Assembly (NCBI RefSeq): GCF_022869865.1
Contig: NZ_CP094984.1
Location: forward strand, 1,674,001-1,738,000
Direction: 5' to 3'
Length of the DNA stretch: 64,000 nucleotides
Source of the DNA: Arthrobacter zhangbolii
GTDB lineage: Bacteria; Actinomycetota; Actinomycetes; Actinomycetales; Micrococcaceae
This document shows, one piece after another, positions 57,614 to 64,000 of the stretch. The notes under the pieces are model-generated. The model worked only from the letters and a program-made list of their open reading frames with translations, was not told the origin of the DNA and made no database searches. Each line of letters starts with the position of its first letter. Within the stretch, counting starts at the first letter, position 1. The translations under genes and the position numbers were made by a program.

Positions 57614-59704
57614 ATGCAAGCCCCCAAACCCTCGTTCCTGGAACGACTCACGCTGCCCGCACGGGTGGCAGCCTTCTTCCTCGTCAGCCTGCTGGCCGGC
57701 GTGCTGGCCGCCGCCACCCTGATTCCCGTGGCAGCCGTGGCGGCCACCGGAACGGACATGACCGTGGAGGTACTGGACCAGCTGCCGGACGAGCTTGAAA
57801 CCGGCCCGTTGGACGAGGGGTCGAAGATTTACAGCGCCGACGGAGTCCTGCTGGCCACGTTCTACGCGCAGAACCGTGTCCCGGTTACCCTGGACCAGAT
57901 TTCGCAGAGCATGCAGGATGCGATTGTCTCCATCGAGGACGCACGCTTCTTCGATCACAACGGCATTGACTTCAAGGGTGTGGCCCGCGCGGTGGCTTCC
58001 AACGCCAGCGGCAGCGACACCCAGGGTGCCTCCACGCTGACCATGCAGTACGTCAACAACGTCCTGATCAACCGCGATATTGCAGCGGGCAAGGGTGGCA
58101 GTGACCTGACCCTGAGTGGCACCAAGGACCTGGGCGACAAGCTGCGTGAAGCCAAGCTCGCCGTCGCCGTGGAGAAGCAGTACACCAAGGAGGAAATCCT
58201 TGAGGGCTACCTGAACATTGTGCTGTTCAGCGGGCAGACCTACGGTGTGGAAGCCGCGGCCCGCAGCTTCTTCGGTGTGCCGGCGTCCCAGCTGACCCCG
58301 GCACAGTCGGCCATGCTGGCCGGAATGGTGCAGTCACCAAGCCACTACAACCCCTTTACCAACCCCGAGGGGACGCAGGCCCGCCGGGACACGGTCCTGG
58401 CGGCGATGCTGAAGAACGGCAAAATCAGCCAGGCCGAGTATGAGCAGGCCGTGGCCACGGGCCTGGACCTGAACCCCCAGACCGTTACCTCCGGCTGCAC
58501 CGGCGCCGAAACCGCCCAGTACTTCTGCAGCTACGTGGAGCAGACCATCCTGCAGTCCGAAGCCTTCGGCGCCGACGTCCAGGACCGCGCCAAGCTTCTG
58601 GCGCGCGGCGGACTGACCATCCGCACCACCCTTGACTCCCGGCTGCAGTCGGAGGCGCAGGCACAGATCGAGGCACAGGTTCCAGTCGGGGATGCATCCG
58701 GCGCCGGTTCGGCAATGGTGTCCGTTGAGCCGGGCACCGGGAAGATCCTGGCCATGGCGCAGAACACCGTGTACACGCCGGAACCCGGGGCCGGCAGGAC
58801 CCAGCTGAACTTCAACGTGGATGCGGATATGGGCGGGACCCCCTACGGGTTCCAGCCCGGATCCACCATGAAACCCTTCACCACGGCCCAGTGGCTGAAA
58901 TCCGGCCGGAGCCTCAGCGACACCATCGACGCGACCCGCACGTCCTATCCCGCCGGGTTCGACTGGCAGGCGAAATGCCTGGGTGCAAACACCGAGTTTG
59001 ATGAATGGAAGTTCAAAAACGCCAGCGAGGGCTTCGAACGGCCGATGACCGTCAGCCAGGGCCTCACCCAGTCAGTGAACACCGCCACGGTGGCGCAGGC
59101 AGCGCTGCTGGACCTGTGCGATATCAGGGATACCGCCACCAGCATGGGTGTGCACCGGGCAGTCGACGGGGAACCCCTGGAGGTCACGAGCCCGTCCTTT
59201 GTGCTCGGCGGACAGGAAGTTTCCCCGCTGACCATGGCCGCGGCCTACGCCACGTTCGCCAGCGGCGGGCAATACTGCGAGCCGACGGCGCTGACCGAGG
59301 TCACCGACGGCCGCGGCAACTCATATGAGGTTCCGGGTGAAAACTGCAGCCGTGCCATCTCCGAGGACGTGGCCGCCGCGGTTACCCTGCCGCTGCAGAA
59401 CCTGGTCAACGGATCGCCGGGCAGCATCAGCCCCATCGGTGTGCCTGCAGCCGCCAAGACCGGTACCACCGACCAGTCTGAACAGACCTGGACGGTGGGT
59501 TACACCACGGGTATCGCCACGGCGTCCTGGGTGGGCAACTGGAACTCCTACACGTCCCTGAACAACCAGGAAATCAACGGGGTTACCCGTTCCTACGTGG
59601 ACGGATCAGCCCTCGCCGGCGCCCAGTGGACGCAGTACATGAAGGCCGTGGCAGGTCTTTACGCAGCGGACGCCTTCCCCGCAGTTCCGGCAGAGCTGCG
59701 CTAG
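57614..59704 (+). CDS. Class A penicillin-binding protein (transglycosylase-transpeptidase)
   Basis: 696 residues. An N-terminal membrane anchor (about 15-45) is followed by a GT51 glycosyltransferase domain (Glu108 in SIEDARFF; GASTLTMQ near 138-145; RKLxEAK-like REAKLAVAVEKQYTKEEILEGYLN) and a transpeptidase domain with SxxK at Ser417-Lys420 (GSTMKPF), SVN 487-489 and KTGT 615-618. All catalytic motifs are intact. It polymerises and cross-links peptidoglycan outside the membrane. No ribosome site precedes the ATG; ATAACT 9 bases before suggests a leaderless mRNA. Confidence 0.94.
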   Translation: MQAPKPSFLERLTLPARVAAFFLVSLLAGVLAAATLIPVAAVAATGTDMTVEVLDQLPDELETGPLDEGSKIYSADGVLLATFYAQNRVPVTLDQISQSMQDAIVSIEDARFFDHNGIDFKGVARAVASNASGSDTQGASTLTMQYVNNVLINRDIAAGKGGSDLTLSGTKDLGDKLREAKLAVAVEKQYTKEEILEGYLNIVLFSGQTYGVEAAARSFFGVPASQLTPAQSAMLAGMVQSPSHYNPFTNPEGTQARRDTVLAAMLKNGKISQAEYEQAVATGLDLNPQTVTSGCTGAETAQYFCSYVEQTILQSEAFGADVQDRAKLLARGGLTIRTTLDSRLQSEAQAQIEAQVPVGDASGAGSAMVSVEPGTGKILAMAQNTVYTPEPGAGRTQLNFNVDADMGGTPYGFQPGSTMKPFTTAQWLKSGRSLSDTIDATRTSYPAGFDWQAKCLGANTEFDEWKFKNASEGFERPMTVSQGLTQSVNTATVAQAALLDLCDIRDTATSMGVHRAVDGEPLEVTSPSFVLGGQEVSPLTMAAAYATFASGGQYCEPTALTEVTDGRGNSYEVPGENCSRAISEDVAAAVTLPLQNLVNGSPGSISPIGVPAAAKTGTTDQSEQTWTVGYTTGIATASWVGNWNSYTSLNNQEINGVTRSYVDGSALAGAQWTQYMKAVAGLYAADAFPAVPAELR

Positions 59705-59800
59705 CCGCCGCAGCTCCCGGCCGGCGGCTTGCACCTGCGGGCCGGCTGATAATGGCAGACTGGACCAGGACGCGAGGACTACTGAAAGGTCACCTGTTAC

Positions 59801-61165
59801 ATGAGGACGCCGGACTGGGTGCAGCACGCTGTGTGGTGGCACGTCTACCCGCTGGGCTTTACCGGAGCCGAAAAAACGCCGGGCGATATGGCAGCCGGCG
59901 GGGATCCGGCGGTTGCGCAGCCCGTGCAGCACCGGTTGCCGCACCTGGCGGACTGGCTGGACTATCTGGTGGAGATGGGCGCGTCCGGCCTTGCCCTCGG
60001 CCCCGTGTTTGCCTCCGAATCCCACGGGTACGACACCACCGACTATTACCGGATTGATCCCCGGCTCGGCGACGACGCCGATTTCGACGAGCTGGTCCGT
60101 GCGGCCCGGGCCCGCGGTATCCGCGTTCTGCTGGACGGGGTGTTCAACCACACCGGCCGCAGCTTTGCCCCGTTTATGGAGGCACTGGAGAAGGGGCCTG
60201 CCGCGGAGACAGCCGGCTGGTTCCACCTGGACTGGCCGGACGGATGGAAACCCGGAACCGAACCGCAGTATGGCGACTTCGAGGGGCACCACCACCTGGT
60301 GGCGCTGAATCACGGCGAACCCGCGGTAGCGGATTTTGTGGCCGATGTGATGAAGCACTGGCTCAGGCGCGGGGCTGACGGCTGGCGGCTGGACGCCGCG
60401 TACGCCGTACCCTCAGAGTTCTGGGCACGCGTGCTCACCGAGGTCAGGGCCGAATTCCCGGAGGCCTATTTTGTGGGGGAGTACATCCACGGCGACTACC
60501 CGGCCGAGGTTCGCGCGGGAAAACTGGACGCAGTGACCCAGTACGAGCTGTGGAAGGCAGTCTGGAGCTCGCTTAGTGACGCCAACTTCTACGAACTTGC
60601 GGCTGCCTTGGAGCGGCACAACACGTTCCTGGACAGCTTCGTGCCGCTGACCTTCGTGGGCAACCATGACGTGACGCGCATTGCCAGCCGGCTGGCGCCG
60701 TCGGGCAGGCTGGCGCAGGCGGTGGTGCTGTTGCTGACCCTGCCGGGCACGCCTGCCATTTATTACGGCGACGAGCAGGGCTACCGGGGCATCAAGGAGG
60801 AGCGTGCCGGAGGGGACGACGACATCCGGCCGCTGTTCCCTGCCACCCCCGACGGACTTTCCGATGTCGGCGCGCCGCTGTACCGGCTGCACCGCGAACT
60901 GATCGGGCTGCGCCGCCGGCATGCCTGGGTCCACGCGGCCCGCACCCGGGTGCATTCGCTGAGCAATGAGCAGATTGTCTACGAGGTGTACGACGCCGGG
61001 AACTCACTGTTCGTGGCGCTGAATGCCTCCGCCGCAGCCGGGCATATTCCGGTGCCGGCCGCAGCCCGGGACGTCCTCGCCGGCGAGGGTGGGCTGGACG
61101 TCCCGGGTAGGCAGCTGTCCCTGCCCGGCGGCGGATGGGCCGTGCTTGGTACTGCTGCCGGCTAG
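59801..61165 (+). CDS. GH13 alpha-amylase family glycosidase
   Basis: 454 residues. The four GH13 regions: DGVFNH (112-117), GWRLDAAYA with nucleophile Asp198 (194-202), VGEYI with acid/base Glu227 and FVGNHD with Asp290. The protein has no signal peptide, so it acts on intracellular alpha-glucans or oligosaccharides. A C-terminal beta domain (about 375-454) is present. GAAAGG precedes the ATG. Subfamily not determined; maltodextrin or trehalose-related chemistry is possible. Stop overlaps the convergent SDR stop by 4 bases. Confidence 0.92.
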   Translation: MRTPDWVQHAVWWHVYPLGFTGAEKTPGDMAAGGDPAVAQPVQHRLPHLADWLDYLVEMGASGLALGPVFASESHGYDTTDYYRIDPRLGDDADFDELVRAARARGIRVLLDGVFNHTGRSFAPFMEALEKGPAAETAGWFHLDWPDGWKPGTEPQYGDFEGHHHLVALNHGEPAVADFVADVMKHWLRRGADGWRLDAAYAVPSEFWARVLTEVRAEFPEAYFVGEYIHGDYPAEVRAGKLDAVTQYELWKAVWSSLSDANFYELAAALERHNTFLDSFVPLTFVGNHDVTRIASRLAPSGRLAQAVVLLLTLPGTPAIYYGDEQGYRGIKEERAGGDDDIRPLFPATPDGLSDVGAPLYRLHRELIGLRRRHAWVHAARTRVHSLSNEQIVYEVYDAGNSLFVALNASAAAGHIPVPAAARDVLAGEGGLDVPGRQLSLPGGGWAVLGTAAG

Positions 61166-61911
61166 TACAGCTTGATGGTGCCGCCGTCGGCCATCAGGGT
61201 CTGGCCCGTCAGGTACTGCGAATCATCGCTGGCCAGGAACACCACAATTGGTGCAATGTCGGTTTCCGGATCACCCAGCCGGCCCAGCGGTACGCCGTCG
61301 ACAACCTCCTGATAGGCGTCCGGGAAGGCCTTGGCCCACTGCACAATGCCCGGTGTCAGCGCCACGGGGGAGACCACGTTGACGCGGATACCGTCCGCCG
61401 CCCACTCGTTGGCGGCCGTGCGGGAGATGGCGCGGATGGCTTCCTTGGCCGCCGCGTAGGCAACCTGGTTGGGCAGGCCCTTGATACCCGCCCCCGAGCC
61501 GAAGTTGATGATGCTGCCGCCGGTCTTTTTCAGCTCGGGATAGGCGGCCCGCATCAGGTGGAAGGTGGCCATGGTGCCCGTGTTGAAGGACAGGTCCCAC
61601 ATTTCCTGCGTGGTTTCCATGATCGGCGCCTGCTTGGAGGCATGGGCGTTGTTCACCAGGATGTCCAGCCCGCCGAAGCGTGCCACCGTTTCGGCCACAA
61701 TGGCTGCGGCGTTCTCGGCCTTGGAGATGTCCTTCGCGATGAATATGACCTCGCCTTTGCCTTCGAGGTCGGCCAGCAGCTTGTCGCCCTGCGCCTGGTC
61801 GATGTCCACTACCGCAACCTTGGCGCCCTCGGCGAGGAACCGCCGGACAATTCCCTGCCCGATCCCGCCGGCCCCGCCGGTAATGATCGCTGTCCGGTTA
61901 CTGAGTTTCAT
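61162..61911 (-). CDS. Short-chain dehydrogenase/reductase
   Basis: 249 residues, classical SDR: TGGAGGIGQG near 11-20, NNAH near 86 (NNAG in most), catalytic Ser in NFGSGAGIKG (near 137) and YAAAKEA (near 152). C-terminal ADGGT is the usual tail. Uses NAD(P). AGGAATAAGG precedes the ATG at 61911. It is cotranscribed with the TetR gene directly upstream (2-base gap). Substrate unknown. Confidence 0.9.
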   Translation of the reverse strand: MKLSNRTAIITGGAGGIGQGIVRRFLAEGAKVAVVDIDQAQGDKLLADLEGKGEVIFIAKDISKAENAAAIVAETVARFGGLDILVNNAHASKQAPIMETTQEMWDLSFNTGTMATFHLMRAAYPELKKTGGSIINFGSGAGIKGLPNQVAYAAAKEAIRAISRTAANEWAADGIRVNVVSPVALTPGIVQWAKAFPDAYQEVVDGVPLGRLGDPETDIAPIVVFLASDDSQYLTGQTLMADGGTIKLY

Positions 61912-61913
61912 CC

Positions 61914-62615
61914 TTATTCCTTCCGTGTCGCAGAACCCGTTGGCAGGTCCTGGGCCTGTGCCAGTGTCTGTTCGACGCCGGCAATAAAGTTGGCAACGAA
62001 GAAGTCCAGGGAACGGCGTGACCCGGCATAGGTGATGCCCTGCTGCTGGAAACGGGCCGCCCGCGGGTGCCGGGCCACCGCTGTGCCGTCCTTCCACTCG
62101 CCCTGTCCGCCGTCCGCGGGCGCCGGCTGTCCATCGAAGGCCGGGCCGTAGTGGGCTGCCGCCGTAATGGCCGAAGTGCCTATCACGGCGGCGGAAATTC
62201 CCAGCAGGCAGTCGAAGCCCTGCTCCTCGCTCAGGCCGGCTGAGGCGAGCGTGGCAAGTATCCGTTCCACGTCCCCGGGGCTGGCCATGTTCACCAGCCT
62301 GCGCGGAGTGAGCACAATGCGCAGCAGCCAGCGGTGTGCCGTGAACGCTTCCCACTGCGCCTCTGCCATGTGGGCCAGCACCTGCTGCCAGGTGTGGGTC
62401 CCGGGGCCAAGCAGGGAGAATTCGGCGGTGGCCGCCCCGGCCATCATCAGCAGCAGGTCATTGCGGTCTGCCACGTGCCGGTACAGGGCCATGGCCGAGA
62501 CGCCCAGGTCACCGGCAACGCGCCGCATGCTCACGGCATCGAGGCCTTCGGCGTCGGCTATCGCGACGGCGGCTGCAGCGATACCGTCCGGGGTCAGCGG
62601 GTTTTTCCGGGACAC
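61914..62615 (-). CDS. TetR-family regulator (TetR_C-type ligand domain)
   Basis: 233 residues from GTG after AGAAAGG. Helix-turn-helix IAAAAVAIADAEGLDAVSMRRVAGDLGVSAMALYRHVADRNDLL is typical of the subgroup with the tetracycline-repressor-like C-terminus. It precedes the SDR gene and likely controls it. GGCGT-AC-ACGCC at 62658-62669 in its upstream region is a candidate operator. Confidence 0.9.
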   Translation of the reverse strand: MSRKNPLTPDGIAAAAVAIADAEGLDAVSMRRVAGDLGVSAMALYRHVADRNDLLLMMAGAATAEFSLLGPGTHTWQQVLAHMAEAQWEAFTAHRWLLRIVLTPRRLVNMASPGDVERILATLASAGLSEEQGFDCLLGISAAVIGTSAITAAAHYGPAFDGQPAPADGGQGEWKDGTAVARHPRAARFQQQGITYAGSRRSLDFFVANFIAGVEQTLAQAQDLPTGSATRKE

Positions 62616-62657
62616 GGGCGTGCCTTTCTGCGAATAAGATCGGTGCTTCAAGTTTAC

Positions 62658-62669
62658 GGCGTACACGCC
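62658..62669. promoter_or_regulatory. Palindrome upstream of the TetR-SDR pair
   Basis: GGCGT-AC-ACGCC dyad inside GTTTACGGCGTACACG, 43 bases from the TetR start. Candidate TetR operator; short, so moderate support only. Confidence 0.4.
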
Positions 62670-62861
62670 ACGGAGATGCGCATCCTGTTCGCCGCTGCGG
62701 CGCCGCGTTATGGGTATTTCGTAAGGGTTTGCGGCGGGGCCGTAAGGAAAGCGTTAGGAACGGCGCCGGGGCGCCCTGCGGAGGTTTCTAATCGAATGCG
62801 GCACAAGGCGTGCCCGTGCTGCCGTTGCGGCGGCACGCTGATTCGGCTGGGGGCAATTCCT

Positions 62862-62945
62862 GTGCTTGACGTTTTATTTGTGCTGGGCTTCGCAGGGCTA
62901 TTCGCTGCGTTTGTCCTGATGGTCGGGGCGGTGGAAAGACTGTGA
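62862..62945 (+). CDS. Small hydrophobic protein upstream of kdpF
   Basis: 27 residues (one membrane helix, VLDVLFVLGFAGLFAAFVLM then VGAVERL). The GTG start follows a G-rich site, and its stop overlaps the kdpF start by 4 bases (GTGA). Short membrane peptides with a VEKL/VERL end precede kdpF in many actinobacterial kdp operons; no function is assigned. Confidence 0.65.
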   Translation: MLDVLFVLGFAGLFAAFVLMVGAVERL

Positions 62946-63031
62946 TCGTCTTTAACATCCTGGCGCTTTGCCTCGGGGCGGCCGCAGCCGGCTACCTTCT
63001 GGTGGCCCTCATCCGACCGGAGCGGTTCTGA
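62942..63031 (+). CDS. kdpF: Potassium-transporting ATPase small subunit KdpF
   Basis: 29 residues, single membrane helix ([20 protein letters not shown], then VALIRPERF), typical KdpF size and end. GTG start after GGTGGAAAG; stop overlaps the kdpA start (TGATG). It stabilises the KdpFABC complex in the membrane. Confidence 0.88.
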   Translation: MIVFNILALCLGAAAAGYLLVALIRPERF

Positions 63032-64000
63032 TGGGCGGGTGGGCAACGCTTGCCCAGGTGCTCAGCCTGCTTCTCCTGCTGGCCCTGGTCCACCGGCCCC
63101 TCGGCGACTACATGGCCCGGCTCTATTCCTCCGATCAACATCTTCGGATAGAACGCGGTTTTTACCGCCTGATCGGCGTGGACGGTTCCTCCGGCCAGGC
63201 CTGGCAGAGCTACCTGCGCGGCGTCCTGGCCTTCTCCGGAGCCAGCATGCTCCTGCTCTATGTGCTGCAGCGGGTCCAGCCGCTGCTGCCGGGTTCGCTC
63301 GGCCTTCCTGCCGTCCCCGAGGCCCTTTCCTTTAACACGGCTGCCTCCTTCGTGGCCAATACCAACTGGCAGTCCTATTCACCCGAAGCCACCATGGGCT
63401 ATGCGGTGCAGATGACCGGACTCGCAGTGCAGAACTTCCTCTCGGCGGCCGTCGGGCTGGCCGTGGCCGTGGCCCTGATCCGCGGACTGGCCGGGCGCAA
63501 CTGCGCCACCATCGGCAACTTCTGGGTGGACCTGACCCGCGGCGTCCTGCGGCTGCTGCTCCCCGGGGCATTCCTGGCCGCCATTGTCCTTATGGTTGGC
63601 GGGGTGATCCAGAACTTCAACGGCTTCAGCTCCGTCACCACGCTGCTGGGCGGAACCGCCACCATCCCCGGCGGGCCGGTGGCCTCGCAGGAAGCCATCA
63701 AGCTGCTGGGCACCAACGGAGGCGGGTTTTTCAACGCCAACTCCGCGCATCCGTTCGAAAACCCCGGCGGCTGGACCAACCTGGTGGAAATCTTCCTGAT
63801 GCTTCTCATCCCGTTCAGCCTGCCCCGCACCTTCGGCACCATGGTGGGCGACCGCCGGCAGGGCTACGCCATCCTGACCGCTATGGCCGGGATCTTCACG
63901 GTGTCGCTCGCAGCCATGACAGCCTTCGAATTCGGTGCGGCTGACGGCGCCGCCGGGTCCATGGAGGGCAAGGAGCAGCGCTTCGGGATAGCCGCCTCCA
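63031..64000 (+). CDS. kdpA: Potassium-transporting ATPase subunit KdpA (partial)
   Basis: The first 323 codons are present; the gene runs off the window end. Polytopic. Selectivity-filter loops: [17 protein letters not shown] near residue 109-125 and [20 protein letters not shown] near 227-246. KdpA forms the K+ channel subunit of the high-affinity Kdp ATPase. Start ATG shares bases with the kdpF stop. The 246-base upstream gap to the TetR gene contains no recognisable riboswitch. Confidence 0.96.
   Translation, partial: MGGWATLAQVLSLLLLLALVHRPLGDYMARLYSSDQHLRIERGFYRLIGVDGSSGQAWQSYLRGVLAFSGASMLLLYVLQRVQPLLPGSLGLPAVPEALSFNTAASFVANTNWQSYSPEATMGYAVQMTGLAVQNFLSAAVGLAVAVALIRGLAGRNCATIGNFWVDLTRGVLRLLLPGAFLAAIVLMVGGVIQNFNGFSSVTTLLGGTATIPGGPVASQEAIKLLGTNGGGFFNANSAHPFENPGGWTNLVEIFLMLLIPFSLPRTFGTMVGDRRQGYAILTAMAGIFTVSLAAMTAFEFGAADGAAGSMEGKEQRFGIAAS

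Noticed and set aside
62616-62861. Possible riboswitch (for example c-di-AMP sensing) before kdp
   Set aside because: No conserved core or pairing pattern could be recognised; a covariance-model search would decide.
1-64000. CRISPR arrays, tRNA or rRNA genes, insertion sequences, prophage or attachment sites
   Set aside because: Looked for spaced direct repeats, tRNA-like folds and transposase or integrase motifs; none was convincing.

Overview
The window is high-GC DNA with GTG and TTG start codons used freely, a CarD-type RNA polymerase regulator, RNase J, an ECF41 sigma factor and many TetR, GntR and SorC regulators. Together these point to a chromosomal segment of an actinobacterium, most likely Arthrobacter-like (Micrococcaceae). 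The genus is inferred from gene content only. No rRNA, tRNA, insertion sequence, prophage or CRISPR array is visible.

Region 1 (1-9.7 kb): a partial Asp/Glu-racemase-family gene beside an NCS1 permease; a translationally coupled pair of Nudix hydrolases; a TipA-like MerR regulator with a textbook self-operator and an internal start; a zinc alcohol dehydrogenase; and two ABC-2/DUF3533-like membrane proteins. The second of these is an internal tandem duplication and is divergent from a TetR gene with a palindromic operator.

Region 2 (9.7-17.9 kb): a VanY-type carboxypeptidase; a flavoprotein oxidoreductase with an ECF41 sigma factor behind an ECF41-type promoter; a membrane protein with a winged-helix regulator behind two tandem dyads; an SDR; a GXWXG-domain protein; and a SorC-family regulator divergent from glpD.

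Region 3 (17.9-30.6 kb) is the most specialised part and looks like a catabolic island. It has a CocE/NonD hydrolase and an MBL-fold hydrolase. A leftward operon encodes two phosphotriesterase-like proteins, a FAD monooxygenase, an alpha/beta hydrolase and an AAHS-type MFS transporter. A divergent rightward operon encodes a complete class I P450 system (P450, ferredoxin, ferredoxin reductase) followed by TetR. Two outward-facing promoters built on an inverted repeat separate the arms. One of the two phosphotriesterase-like proteins has lost nearly all metal ligands. The substrate cannot be read from the sequence; an aromatic or lactone/ester compound is the best inference.

Region 4 (30.6-45.8 kb): GntR regulator, CarD, HrpB helicase, FUSC-type membrane protein, a divergent ManA-like isomerase, a CPA1 cation/proton antiporter, a DHA2 MFS exporter, a CLC-like channel, an acyl-CoA dehydrogenase, an SMP-30-type lactonase and TetR (with an operator motif shared by the dehydrogenase and the TetR gene), and a GatB/YqeY protein.

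Region 5 (45.8-64 kb): a Fur-family regulator with a strong self-box, followed by a small GSY-repeat protein of unknown function; an ABC-F ATPase; a frameshifted DUF2071 gene; an SRPBCC protein; an alkaline phosphatase-GDPD fusion lipoprotein; a YciO-type protein; a proline iminopeptidase-like hydrolase; a glycosyltransferase; an internally deleted sugar O-acetyltransferase; RNase J; a class A penicillin-binding protein; a GH13 enzyme; a TetR-SDR pair; and the start of a kdp potassium-transport operon cut by the window edge.
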